A DNA stretch of 64,000 nt from the NCBI RefSeq assembly GCF_032062135.1, contig NC_092859.1, positions 124,431,806 through 124,495,805 on the forward strand. Direction: 5' to 3'. This DNA comes from Pyxicephalus adspersus (taxonomy: Eukaryota > Chordata > Amphibia > Anura > Pyxicephalidae). Under the pieces are notes generated by a model. The model saw only the letters and a program-made list of their open reading frames with translations, was not told where the DNA came from and searched no databases. The stretch's first letter is position 1. Every line of letters starts with the position of its first letter. This document shows, in pieces, positions 35,803 to 46,584 of this stretch. The position numbers and the translations under genes were made by a program.

Positions 35803-36200
35803 GGCAGAGAAAAGAGTGAAGACCATCACCACAGTGGCTGTTAATGGTATCATGCCAATAATACAGAAACTGGAACCTCAGCTTGCTGTAGCAAACAACT
35901 TTGCTGGCATTGGACTGGATAAGATTGAAGAGAGGTTGCCCATTTTGTATCAGCCAAGTGACAAGATTGTAACTAATGCCTCAGAAGCTGTCATTGGTGC
36001 TAAAGATGCAATGATTCAAAATATAACTGGAGTGATTGATAAGACCAAGGAAGCAGTGTATGACAGTGTGGAGATGACTGTTAAAAATGGAAGCATCAAC
36101 ACTGTGCTTGGAAGCAGTGCGGTGCGCAAATGAGCAACGGTGTTGATACTGCTCTTTCAAAGTCTTCTTGAACAATACCCACCACCAACTGATAAGGAAC

Positions 36201-36233
<33 letters not shown>

Positions 36234-36840
36234 ACAGGATTTATATAACGCCAACATATTTCGCAGTGCTGTACATTAAATAGGGGTTGCAAATGACAGA
36301 CGAATACATACAATGATACAGGAACAGAGGGTTCAGCCTCGAAGAGCTTACAATCTAGTAGCTGGGAGAGTTTACACACAATAGGATGGGAGATATGTAG
36401 TGGTGGGAAGTAGAAGATGAGTAGGCAAGTTTGAAAAAATGGTGAACGAGAAAAGGAGGCGGCAAAAACAGAGGGGTTTGAGGTGTCGAATGACAAGGCA
36501 AGCTACTACGTTCACTTGGAATCTCTCTACCAAGGCACGCAAACGTGCTTACCATCAAAGCATTGGCAAGATTCAAGGATGCTAAATGCAGAAGTCAGGA
36601 GACCATTGCTCAGCTACAGTCTACAGTTGACCTGATTGAATATGCCAGGAAGAACATGAATTATGTGAATCAGAAAGTACATGATGCACAGGAGAGGTTC
36701 AACCAAGTAGTAAAGATAAAGCAAGAACTGGGTGAAGAGTTAACAAAGGATGAAATTGACATTCTGAGTAAGACCTGCACTAAGCTAAAAGAAGTTACTA
36801 ACACAGGAGAAGGAAGGAGTGCTGGAGCTGAAGGATGATG
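35803..36840 (+). pseudogene. Perilipin-like retrocopy fragment, interrupted
   Basis: It starts abruptly in the PAT-family region: [40 protein letters not shown] and GAKDAM...[12 protein letters not shown] (an 11-mer amphipathic-repeat region) through [13 protein letters not shown]. After a frameshift it continues in the 'GVDTAL.KS....QY.P.TDKEL' region to about 36199. A dispersed repeat (36203-36488) then interrupts it. It resumes as ASYYVHLESL / STKARKRAYHQSIGKIQ and SQETIAQLQSTVDLIEYARK, NMNYVNQKVHDAQERFNQVV. These are perilipin 2/3 signatures for lipid-droplet coating. The N-terminal start and C-terminal four-helix end are missing, and no introns are present. The junction with CTCF-like sequence at about 35795-35805 is abrupt. 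Confidence 0.8.
36203..36488 (-). repeat. Dispersed repeat inserted in the perilipin-like sequence
   Basis: An (ATT)n run (about 36204-36233) leads into 'aacaggatttatataacgcc' and 'aacatatttcgcagtgctgt', the reverse complement of the SINE/LINE 3' end seen at 9455-9607 and 55440-55555. The rest ('gaagagcttacaatctagta' and so on) matches 3850-4200 and, in part, 18170-18240. So a LINE/SINE-type copy with its tail on the left inserted, on the minus strand, after the perilipin-like sequence was in place. Confidence 0.7.
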
Positions 36841-37090
36841 TTCAGGAGTACAGTGAAGATCTGGAAAAAACGGATTTAAAGAAAAGATGCTTTGCCAAAG
36901 TCGCCTAAAGATGCCAGAGACAAATTGGTCCAGAGCAACGGGTGTCTAAAAAGAACATTTTTTTATTTCTTTATGTTCTGACCTAGAAAAGGGAAGACAC
37001 AGGTCTTCAATGCCAGCCTACGGCCACATCAGTCTGAATGCTCCTGATCTGGGGTTCATACCTTCTTGGTAGCCTGTGTCCCAACCCTAA

Positions 37091-37118
37091 GGTTGAAAGG
37101 AGGAGGGGGGGGGGGGAA
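37091..37118 (+). promoter_or_regulatory. Polypurine tract before the 3' LTR
   Basis: 'ggttgaaaggagga' followed by an uninterrupted G run and 'aa' directly abuts the start of the 3' LTR (gtaacagctgg). This position and composition are those of the plus-strand primer of LTR retroelements. Confidence 0.75.
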
Positions 37119-37605
37119 GTAACAGCTGGCCAAAAAATTCACAGGGTTTGCCCAAATACAGGTTATACGTAGAGTATTTTTTTGTTTAGTTAGACAGTTT
37201 TCCTTTTGACCTGAAGGTGGGGTTGAAGTACCAGGCTGAATAACAATGAGCTTCATGGCCAGGTGAGGGAGCTAAAGAAGCCTGGGTATGATCAGATGTT
37301 AGCTGAAATACATCTTTGGAAAATAGGCTGGGTATATAAATTCCCAGCCTGCTTATTTATGTGGCTCTGTCTTGGCTGGTGAGCTGGGAGGAAGTCCAAA
37401 GTTAACTGTGAGTAAAGATACAGACTTTGTTGGAAAAGCTGTATGGTTAGGGCCTTAGAGTCCTGCACAACACTAGGTTGGGCTGGATTGTTAGTAAAGG
37501 GATCTAACAGTGAGTTAGAAGCTAAGTGGCCAGGCTTTATTTTTGCTGTTTGTTTTATTTTGCCTGTTTTTGTGTGTAAATCGTATTGGTGAATAAAAAC
37601 TCTTG
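37119..37605 (+). repeat. 3' LTR
   Basis: Direct repeat of 33501-34024, from 'gtaacagctggccaaaaaat' to 'gaataaaaactcttg'. It keeps the TATA-like box (tatataaa, 37333-37340) and the AATAAA signal (37592-37597), both in LRRC49 sense orientation. Confidence 0.85.
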
Positions 37606-37669
37606 TTGCACAGATAACCTGCTGGCCCTGTTTCCTGTTTGAAACACCCCCCGTTCTACGGGCGATCTC

Positions 37670-37672
<3 letters not shown>

Positions 37673-37731
<59 letters not shown>
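37673..37731. repeat. (AT)n(AC)n microsatellite
   Basis: A long alternating AT run passes into 'acacacacacac'. Such runs are often polymorphic. The Tyr/Ile-rich open frames here are an artefact of it. Confidence 0.95.
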
Positions 37732-37732
<1 letters not shown>

Positions 37733-39390
37733 TAAAAGCAAGTGTTTGGCACCTCATTTTCAGAGGAAAAGAATATGCCTTGCCTACAATCGTGGAGATC
37801 TGGAAAAAAAACTGTACTCTACTGTATGTGCCTCTCATTAAATCACACACAGTAAGCCTGGCTTAGAAAATGTCTGTACATTATTGCCAAATAGTACTTC
37901 TTGAGTAGGCTGTATGTGCCAACAGGAGGTAAATTAAGTCAATACATATTTCACACTGGCTTACAAATCTACAAGTAAGCCCTGTCCAACAAATTACTTG
38001 AACACTGAAGATTTGGGACAAAAACTAAGGTGACGTCCATATAACCATTTTATTTTCCAAAAAAACGTATATATCTTAAATAAGCCTAACTTATATAATA
38101 GTATTCAGATTTGTACAGGGAAAGTACACATTAATTATACTATAGTTTTCATTTAACTTTTTCTGATGTTTTTTTGCTGCTTTCTAATCACATTCTACTT
38201 GTCATCGTAGTGTTTATTTTAACAGTAGTTACATGCAGAGCTTGTAATAAGTTTTCATTAACAGCTTTCCTCTCCAGTGGAGCTTAAAATACAAATAATG
38301 TTTTCCTGTCCAATGGACCTTAAAATACAAATAATGTGAGAACTGAAAAATTATTAGTGGCTTTATTACAGCAAAATAATACTTTGGTTTCCTTGTTACA
38401 AGATATGTGAAGCGGAAATTACATGAGCTTTGAATAAGGCATTAAATGGTGTTGAGTTCAACAAATTGGACAGTTTACCTGTATGTGACTAAATATTTTT
38501 TCTTAGTAGCTGAACCAGTTTTTTTTTTAAATACAGTTTGGGGAATGATACATATTTTTGCATTTAATGTACTGAGTATACCCAAATTTAAAGTGGCTGT
38601 GCTATAAATTACATCGTTTTTTAGGGTCATTATTGTTTGTTTGGTATATAAGCCATAGGTCTCATTGTTTCTATCCCTTGTCCTATACACACACAAGGCC
38701 CCTGCAGCAGTGTGCATACTCATATCACTGGTTCCAACCATGTTGGTTGTAGTTCTGTCAGACTATTTTGGACCCACCTGAGCACCCAGGTGGCCCAGTC
38801 TGCGTACCATAACCCTGCAGGTAATGTTCTTCATACTACCGATGGCTCTAGAATAATACAATAAGATGCATGATTTTTGCACAATGTATTCCATCCCCAC
38901 TTTATCCAATTCCAGAGTGACTTAATCCCTATTCCTCCCAAGCCCAGTGTAACCACAGTTTAAAGGTCTGTGTGTAGACTGATATATATGCTACAGGTTT
39001 AAGATCTATGTTGGGTTATAATTCATATGGTTCTCTGCAACCTGCCCAAATGTTGTACCCCTATAATCTTTATTAAACTGCGCAGGCTCTCTGACAAACT
39101 CATGAGTTGTCTTGTGATTCTCTTTTAAATTGAATTACGCCCAATCCTTTTCATCTAAAACATTTCTTTTACTCCCCCCGCCTTTTATTTGTTATAATAA
39201 GAATATGTTTTAGCTGAAGTATGTTTGTTTTTTCTTTTCACCTATTTTTTTTTTGTATTCACAAGCACACCATGCCTGATAATAATTTAGTTTTATATTT
39301 CTAAATTATATTTTCTCAGCGAATCCCCAAATGTAAGATCATGGAAACCTGACAACTGTTGCCTAATATGTTTGTAATCTTTCACTCTAG

Positions 39391-39628
39391 ATCACTTGAC
39401 TCTGTGTTGAGCAGTGCTGTGCAAGCCCTTTCTGTGGTGGATTCCCATCTTGTAGAATTGGAAGGAGATACCTTGTGTTTGTATGGATTGGGTTCTCTGG
39501 AATCTCTGGACAGGACATGGAGTGTTCAAACATCAGGCTCTGTCAACACAATCTCTTTCACTTTCATAGAGTTTGAGGATATAATTCAAGTCCTACCAAA
39601 AATAAGAGTCAAACTTCCAAATATTATG
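39391..39628 (+). CDS. LRRC49: LRRC49 exon: conserved C-terminal domain, part 1
   Basis: Acceptor ttcactctag; the first base completes Arg with the previous AG. It reads SLDSVLSSAVQALSVVDSHL, then LEGDTLCLYGLGSLESLDRT, WSVQTSGSVNTISFTFIEFE and PKIRVKLPNIM, ending phase 0 at ATG|gtaaga. The 'LYG.G.LESLDR.WSVQT' and 'SFTFIEF' motifs are hallmarks of vertebrate LRRC49. The residues form a predicted beta-rich fold of no known enzymatic function, thought to act in complex assembly. Confidence 0.9.
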
Positions 39629-40225
39629 GTAAGAGTGAAAATAGCAGAAATATGTCATATGTGACTGGATTTTTATTCTTTACAGGAAGCTATAACCATT
39701 TCTTAAATATCCTAATTTCTAATTTTGAACAGAGTAGTAGTGTCAGTTGTAATTATTTGACTTGATTGTGCAATGGTTACATAAAATCTGGTGAGCCTCT
39801 CTGGGTATCAGTTGGTGATATGAACAAGAAATTTAGAGTGCTGCGTATATTCTTGCACTATAAAAAAGTAAATAATATCAAGAACAGAAAAAGCATGGCC
39901 CCATTTTTTAGTACTGCATTGTGGGCTGGGTGTGGGGATTGAGGTGCATTATCTTCTACGGTAACATTACAAATAAATTCTTGAAGAATGGATTTTCAAC
40001 CATGCGGAATTAATCCTAATCTCAAAATGGGTCTCACTGTTTGTCATATGATATATTTGTCAAATGTTTGTCCTATGCTGTGCATGGCTTGGTTGTATTA
40101 CTTTTGAATATTGCATTATTTGTGGCCAGTAATTCTGGGAAAGAAAGAGCCTAAATGTCAGTTTATTGTTAAAAAATGGTAGTCCTATGTATATTGATTA
40201 GTTATTTGATTCTTTTTTTTTCCAG
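39629..40225 (+). other. LRRC49: LRRC49 short intron
   Basis: Donor gtaaga and acceptor ttttttttccag bound 597 bp without a recognisable repeat or gene. Confidence 0.85.
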
Positions 40226-40411
40226 CACCTTAAATTTAAAGAAACAAATCTAACCACCTTGAATCAGTTCAATGCATTAGCTCAGCTACGCCGGCTTGAT
40301 CAGTTGACTGTGGATCCTCAGGGAAACCCTGTAGTTAACTTTACTCTTTGGAAGTATTATGTGCTGTTTAGATTGAATCACTTCAACATCCAGAAAATCA
40401 ATGATAATGAG
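40226..40411 (+). CDS. LRRC49: LRRC49 exon: conserved C-terminal domain, part 2
   Basis: The 62 codons read HLKFKETNLTTLNQFNALAQ, LRRLDQLTVDPQGNPVVNFT, LWKYYVLFRLNHFNIQKIND and NE. Acceptor tttttccag and donor GAG|gtaagg, both phase 0. 'LTVDPQGNPVVNFTLWKYY' is one of the most conserved LRRC49 segments and supports the identification most strongly. The two cryptic codons after the donor have no homology, so the splice site is preferred over read-through. Confidence 0.92.
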
Positions 40412-41664
40412 GTAAGGAGGCTCATTATTACCAAAAATAGTATTTGATAAAGTACTATATTGTGAATACAAATAATATTAATGCTACTTTTTTATGTTTT
40501 GGATTGGAGAATGGATAGAACCGCTTCTAAGATTTTATTGGTGTCTGTTTCTGTTACATTACCTAGCAGTTTCTGTCCTAAAGACAGTTGTTACTAGGGC
40601 TGGCAGCAAAGTAAAATCCTATTACTGAAAGTCAGAACAGGAAGTGGGGAGCGATCTACCAGATAAGAAAAACCTTCCCTAATGACTACTGTCAAAAGTA
40701 GAATTCTCACATAATTAGTTGAATATGGTCCACGTGTGTGCAATCACATGATCTGTCACATGATTTCTCTTGTACACACTGTAATTAGACCTGTTCTGAA
40801 AGGCCCCAACTCTGCAACAATCAGGCGAAAGAGAAAGTTATAAAGAAGTATACATTTGTTTGGTTCTAAAAAGATCTCCAAAATTGCGAAAATCCCACAA
40901 AGCACCAATAAATACCAATTTCTCCCATTTCCATGATAACAAAATTGAAATATTATGGCACCACTACAAACCTTACAAGAGATGGCTTTCCACCAAAACT
41001 CAAACACTTTGAAAGGGCATTAATCAGAGAAGCAACAAAGACACCAAAAAAAGGAGCTTAAAAGATCCACAGCAGGATATGAAAAAGAATTTATATGACC
41101 ACTTTAGGCCATACACTCCACTGAGTGGATCTTTATCTCCATTGCCAAAATTAAACCCAAGAAAACAAAATCTGTTTCCCCAACAGCATAACAAAACCTG
41201 TCTATGGCAGCATCATGCAGGGGTTGTACTGAATACAGGGCCAATTGATTTGATACTAAGATAAATGATCACCTTCCATCAGTACAATGACCCAAAACAT
41301 ACTTCTTAAGCTACAATGGGGTGGTTTAAGAAGAAAAATTTAAAATGTCTGGAAACCACCTAATCAAACCCCAGTTCCAATGAATTTACCATGGCATTCC
41401 TGGTAGATTGTAGAGCAAGGCACAACTGCTGTAGATTGTGCCTTAAGGGAATGGCTGACAATCCCAGTGGATGGATGTGCTAATAAAGACATACACCAAG
41501 ACACTTCAAAGTGCTAACCCCCCCAAGAATCCTTTTTAGTCTAGATCCCATCACTAAGAGTATCAATACTTTTGCAAGGTATCATAGATAGCAGGTCTTC
41601 TTCAAACTAATATGCTGTTACTCTTAATATTCTGTGTGCAACTAAAAAATGTGCTGTTTTACAG
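40412..41664 (+). other. LRRC49: LRRC49 intron with a Tc1 remnant
   Basis: Donor gtaagg, acceptor tgttttacag. Most of its length is the decayed Tc1 element at about 40740-41590; the first ~330 bases show nothing recognisable. Confidence 0.8.
40740..41590 (+). pseudogene. Decayed Tc1-like transposon
   Basis: Nucleotides at about 41278-41345 translate to a damaged 'QYNDPKHTS*ATMGWFKKK', the second-Asp motif of Tc1 transposases, followed by the lost '[13 protein letters not shown]' region. The left part has 'gacctgttctgaaaggcccc' and the right end 'tatcaatacttttgcaaggta' is a typical terminal sequence of such elements. Stops and indels are frequent, so it is older than the other Tc1 copies. Confidence 0.65.
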
Positions 41665-41774
41665 GTTACTCAGAATGATGTTGTTATGTCTGAGAGGCTG
41701 TTTGGAATTCTTGCGTATGTTGCATCATCAGAGTTACCGCAGTATAGGCTTGTTGCACTGCTTGGCGATACCAG
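41665..41774 (+). CDS. LRRC49: LRRC49 exon: conserved C-terminal domain, part 3
   Basis: Acceptor tttacag, donor ACCAG|gtatgc (phase 2). It reads VTQNDVVMSERLFGILAYVA then SSELPQYRLVALLGDT and the first two bases of Arg. It continues the 'INDNE|VTQND' junction as in other vertebrate LRRC49 proteins. Confidence 0.9.
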
Positions 41775-44220
41775 GTATGCATTAGTTGTTCCAGATGACC
41801 ATGTTTACTGGCAAGCTTTTTGAGCAAGTGAAATACATACAGTTGGCATTGGCAAGGCGTGTCATTTTCCTATAACCTTCTTTAAAGTGCATTGCTGCCT
41901 ACGAACTATAAACATATCCTTTAATTTGTAAAGAAATTTTACAATTCATCCCTGACTTTTTTAGGTTTTTAATGTGAAGATATTCATCCTCTAAAGATCA
42001 CAAAAAAACGTTCTAGATTCAATCAATTTAGCTAACCAAACTCTATAAAGTATTTTCAACTAATTAGATTAAAATGTGGACCTTTAAAAAAAATAAAATA
42101 AAAAACTTGTTAGGAATAATAAAAAGTTAATTGGGCGATTGGCTTTTTGTCAACTGGTTAATCATTAGGGTTGAAAAAAAAACAATTTTGTGTTACAGTT
42201 GCTATCTCACTTAGATATATTGTACAAAATGGTTATAAGTCTGCCAAGTGAATAGTACATTGATTACATATGGTTGATCAAGTGGATCAATTTAAATAGA
42301 TCAGAATATTGATTAAAAATAACTTTGAGAGAAATTGCATTGCTATTGTTCAGCATTATTACTATGTCCTAGTTGCTTACAACAGAGGGTCTTCAGGCTG
42401 CCAAGATTTTAGTGCAAGAAAAGGGAAAGAGCTAAGATTTTTTTGTGATTGTGTTGTGAGTTTTTTAAATGCATGTTCTCCATAATGCTTACAGATACCG
42501 AGGTTGGTGTTGGACTGTTTTAAAGTATTTTTTACTACTTTTTCAGAATATTTAAATACATTAGTGTGTGTGTTTGACAGGTTCTCTTTAAAGTAATGTT
42601 CAGTTCTAGCCTGAAGGTTTTGAACACATATGGTATCTTAATGGAAATGTTGGCTGTCATTTTAAATTAGTTTTTGGCAGGCTTCAACACTCTTTCAGCA
42701 AGCAGTCCTGAAGTTTGGTAAAAAGCCTGCTGAAACCTCCTAATAGCTTGTATAAAGTGATAGCCAGCTCTCCCATTAAGATCTGACTCAGCTCTTCCAG
42801 GCTGGAACTGAAAGATGCTTTAAGAGGTTCAGGTGTACTACTATAAGCTTATGGAATCGTTTGTGTGCTTTCTGTAACCCTGGTTCTTTATACCATTGAG
42901 GTACCTAAGCGTATTTTTTCCCCAAAGTAGATAAACTATTGAAATAAATTTTGATGGATGCAGTTTTTATATTGCATAATATTAGAGCTTCCTTTAGCCA
43001 AATCGATGTTTTAAGTAAAAAAACAAAACAAAAAAAGAATAGTATAATTTAATTTCAAAGTAAATACAGGTAGTCCCCGGGTTACATATGAGATAAGAGA
43101 CTGTAGGTTTGTTAAATTGAATTTGCATGTAAGTCAGAACAAGTACCTTTTTTTAATAAATGCAATTAGGACAGATGTATGTCTCAACATATTATTAGGC
43201 AGCGTGGTGTCAGTATAAAATCCTTACTCTGAGTTAATCACAAAAAAAAAAAAAAACTTTACAGAGCCTAGGCATGCATTAACTTCTGGAGCAACCTAAT
43301 TTAAAGAGTTACAAGAGCTTGCAGAACAGCAAAATATTTCTTCTGTTTCTGCAAGTAATGCGAACCGCCCCCTCCCCCACCTCAAGCCTCTGTCCTGCAC
43401 ACAAATGAGCAGGAAAACAGCGAAGCTCTGTTCGTGTCTCGGAGTCGTCCATATGTCGGATGCCCTTGGTGGCTACCTGTAGATGTTAAAGAAAATAAAG
43501 ACTTAACATTACATGCAACCATGCAATAGTGACAACTACAATTTTTCACAAGGGCCTTTTTAAAAACTTAACAGGTCCCTAGTTTTAAAGTTGACCATTA
43601 ATAATGGCCCTGGAAGAGGGCTTACCGTGAAAAGTCCCTATGTGATAGTAATTTTTTGTTCTCTTTATAAAGACATTGGAGGAGCCCTGTGCAACAAGTA
43701 CTCAGTATATCGTTATTTAGGTGCTTGTAACCTCTTGCATGCTGACCATCTGAAAGTTATTGTTGTCTGGTGGTTTCTGTAGTTTGGCTATGTTCACCTT
43801 AGCATTGTGGAACAGCTTGGTTACCTAGGTGTGTATGGTTAACCTCTTGGCACCTGGGAGCAGTCTTTTGCAGACATTCAGAGAGGTTAAAATGAAGCTG
43901 ATGAAATGTCAGAGCTCCCTGGTATTTATGTAGCATCTCAAAAAAAACTCACTGCACCGCAGGCAAAGGAATTTAAAAAGTGGATTTTAGCTGCTCCTGT
44001 TTGTTTCAATAATAAACAGGGCTTTGGAGTTAGCAAAGAATCAGCTTGGTATTCATTCATGACAGAATTCCTTTAATCCTTTATTAGCCTAATAATTGCT
44101 AGTTACATTCATATCCATCCTTTGTCGATATAATCACCCTTTATTCTTAAGATACTGGTCTGTTCATTCCATAATGATGATTGTGTATTTTGTTTAACAC
44201 TATTTATTCAACTTCTGCAG
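41775..44220 (+). other. LRRC49: LRRC49 intron with one MITE
   Basis: Donor gtatgc; acceptor aacttctgcag. Apart from the palindromic element at 43065-43481 I see no repeat or gene. The open frame at 43591 has no recognisable feature. Confidence 0.8.
43065..43481. repeat. MITE with 'tacaggtag' inverted ends
   Basis: Left end 'tacaggtagtccccgggtta' and right end 'cttggtggctacctgta' form inverted termini. The internal phrases 'gactgtaggtttgttaaatt' and 'gcatgtaagtcagaacaagt' mark the family. No coding capacity; superfamily not determined. Confidence 0.7.
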
Positions 44221-44374
44221 GAAAAAAACTTTCAATCAACTTGCAGAAGGTAAGACAAAGAAGAGTCTTCTTGTAAATGAAGAAAGTATTGAAAGCAAGA
44301 AAGTTGGAGTGGAAACTCCAAGCAGATCAACATTGCAATACATTCCACAGGATCTGCTTAGTGAAAAGCTGGAG
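44221..44374 (+). CDS. LRRC49: LRRC49 exon: linker
   Basis: Acceptor cttctgcag; the first G completes Arg. It reads KKTFNQLAEGKTKKSLLVNE, ESIESKKVGVETPSRSTLQY and IPQDLLSEKLE, ending GAG|gtaatt. An internal AAG|gtaaga at 44249-44250 looks like a donor, but the frame continues with family-like sequence, so I keep the longer exon. It joins in phase to EK/ETAEKK of the last exon. Confidence 0.87.
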
Positions 44375-44395
44375 GTAATTTGTTGGATCACTCTA

Positions 44396-44426
<31 letters not shown>

Positions 44427-44889
44427 ATTTCCTAATACATCTTTATAAAAAAAACAGGTCTGTAAAGGTTTTGGCTTCAAAAAGTTTAACCCTCTAAAAG
44501 TACATAATGCTTTGATTTACATCACATCTTCTGGAGAACATATAACTTTCATTTTAACCTGTGTCATCAGCATGAAGGTACAGGTTTAAGCATGTAACAT
44601 GATACATGTAAATGTGTTGTGTCCTACTTTAACATTTTATCTAAATGTATGGCTTACATATTATAAATCCTTATTTTATAAAATGTTTTTAGTAAAAATA
44701 CAAGGAATGAAAGATAGGGAGCTTTGTAGGCATGAATAATCCCAAACAAAATTATGAAATAAACTGCAATATAAACCATCAGTTTTTCACAATAAAATCT
44801 AAGGAGCTATATCAATTAAAAACTACAATTTACAAATGTGACATCCAATAAATTGTCTTACATTTAACATGATACATTCCTATCTCATC

Positions 44890-45172
44890 TTAAAAGCTCA
44901 ATGTGCATGCACGTCCCGGAGTCCTGTGTCACTCAAAGGGGAAAAAACTTCCCCCGGAGTGACATCAAAAGTTTAAGGGACGTCATAATGCCAAAACCCA
45001 CCACCTCTCCTATCTCGGGCCTGAATCAGCCTGAGCCTGCGATTCATACGGGAAACATGGTCCGTGGCTCTAGCCTGTGCCCCCCTCCCATGCAGCACCA
45101 CCGCTGGTCTCCGTGCTCTCAGGGCCAACCTGTCAAGACTGGGGGTTGGGGACCTCTGGGTTAAAGTAAGGT
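44890..45172 (-). repeat. GC-rich hAT-like repeat (family of 10986-11315)
   Basis: Reverse orientation: the right end 'ctgggggttggggacctctg' is the inverse of the 'cagagatccccaacccctgg' start of the 10986 copy. The left part 'gtgcatgcacgtcccggagt' and 'gtgtcactcaaagggga' matches, as reverse complement, the copy at 46585-46845. Confidence 0.6.
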
Positions 45173-45649
45173 CACCTCATTCAAAAGTCAGCCGCTTCCT
45201 TTTGTACCGGGGGGGGGGGGCCTGGGTTATCTGGTATACTATCTATTCTTTGTTTTTAGGAATATTGTTTTAAGAAATGAATAGAGGCTAGGGGGTTACA
45301 TAGTTAAATTATATTCAAATAACTGAGTGCTTATGGGCTTGGTGTATTTGTTTGTATTATGTCATAAAGAACTTGATACAGTGTAATAATAATAAAAGGT
45401 ACATGTACATATCAATCTCGTATCCATGTTTAAACAGGTTTTTCTGAATAACCAAACCTAAACAATGTATAATGCCATCAAAATTATTCTTCATTGAGGA
45501 AAGATTTTACACTCCCTTGACTTCCTGACTGCGAAATTCACTGCAGTCATTTTTCTCCAAACATAAATGCTGGTGAGCTAAAATAATAGTGTGCTTATCT
45601 CCCATGTTTGATGCAGCTATGGTACAGCACATTATAACACAATGTCAAA

Positions 45650-45965
45650 ATTATTTTTACTATTAGCCAGTATTTATATAGCGCCAACATACTATGCAGT
45701 GCTTTACAAAATCCATTATCATATCACGAATTGTCCCCCAAAGGGGCTCACAATCTATCTCCAGCATAGTGATATGTCATTAACACAGTCTAAGCACAAG
45801 GGAAAGCTTATTACCAAAGCTGCATGTTTTTGGGGATGGGGAAGGTAACCCATTTGAACATGGAGGAACATACAAACTCCTTGCAGATGGTGTCCTGGCC
45901 AGGATATGGACCTGTAACCTAACACTGCAAAGGCCAGGGTGCTAACTACTAAGCCAACCGTGCTC
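45650..45965 (-). repeat. tRNA-derived SINE, minus strand
   Basis: Inverse of the SINE at 7752-8106: 'tttatatagcgccaacatac' near the left is the 3' end, 'gcatgtttttggggatgggg' and 'tccttgcagatggtgtcctg' form the body, and the right end 'gccaaccgtgct' is the inverse of the tRNA-like head. It is more diverged than the plus-strand copy. Confidence 0.8.
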
Positions 45966-46160
45966 TTTACCATGACTAACAACCTTGATGTCAGAAATTT
46001 ACTTCTGTCAGATGACCTGTTGCTGGGTTTAGATCATATGACCAAGAATCAAAGGCTCTTGAAATAAGCCTAATAAAACTGACAGATATACACTTAGATT
46101 GATAACAGGTCTATAAAGTGTATACAGTGCATGGCAAAAATTATGTAATCTCAACTCCTA

Positions 46161-46481
46161 GGCTTAGTCTACACGGACGTTTTCCCCAGCGTTTAACCTG
46201 AGGCTTTAAAAGCTCATGTTTGAAATTCCCATGCATTCCAATAGGCTAATCTACACCAGGACGCTTCCTTGAGGCACATTTATGAGCGTTATCTATAAAA
46301 ATTAAAATCGGGGGTTATTGCCCAAAGAGGCGGGTAAACGCTTCAAATGATTTCAATGGGACGTTTTCCGCGCTTATAAGCACTTGAAACGTAAATGCGG
46401 TATAGACGGTTTCCAGCTTTTTAAAGCTTGCCTTTAGGAACGTTTACATGCGTTTTTAAAAACATCCGTGTAGATCAAGCC
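46161..46481. repeat. Palindromic MITE
   Basis: Left 'ggcttagtctacacggacgt' and right '...aacatccgtgtagatcaagcc' are inverted. The interior repeats 'cgttt' and 'gcgtt' phrases in both orientations, so most of the element folds back. No coding capacity. Confidence 0.75.
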
Positions 46482-46584
46482 TTAGAGGATGTTTATTAAG
46501 CTGTGTTACTCTGTTGCAAAAATCACAAATATGATACAAAACTACTTTATTTAACAGCTGAACAAAAAAAATTTGATCCCTTCC

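Larger units (their letters stand above)
33500..37605 (+). mobile_element. LTR retroelement carrying captured cellular sequences
   Basis: Two related direct repeats (33501-34024 and 37119-37605) bracket a 3.1-kb interior. A polypurine tract (about 37091-37118, 'ggttgaaaggagga' then a G run) sits immediately before the downstream repeat, exactly where a retroelement primes plus-strand synthesis. The interior, all on the + strand, holds a Gag/SCAN-like remnant, a Lys/Glu-rich coding-like stretch, CTCF-like zinc-finger sequence and perilipin-like sequence. No pol domains (protease, reverse transcriptase, RNase H, integrase) are visible, so it would depend on another element. I could not confirm the primer-binding site or the target-site duplication. 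It lies in sense orientation in an LRRC49 intron. Confidence 0.8.
19644..39390 (+). other. LRRC49: LRRC49 intron, 19.7 kb, carrying LTR and piggyBac-like elements
   Basis: Donor gtaatt, acceptor ttcactctag. Identified contents are listed separately from 19971 to 37731. Stretches with nothing I can recognise are about 20200-23710, 24840-26140, 27870-28980, 29920-30600, 31990-33440 and 37740-39390. They are AT-rich intron sequence with only short unsupported open frames. Confidence 0.75.

Noticed and set aside
35569..35853. Functional zinc-finger gene
   Set aside because: Frameshifts, loss of zinc ligands and abrupt joins indicate a pseudogene; only the remaining fingers look normal.
37292..37866. 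Tyr/Ile-repeat 'proteins'
   Set aside because: Pure translation of the (AT)n(AC)n microsatellite and adjoining LTR.
44249..44256. Alternative donor AAG|gtaaga in the exon 44221-44374
   Set aside because: The frame stays open with family-like sequence to a good donor at 44375 whose phase fits the last exon. Use of both sites cannot be excluded.
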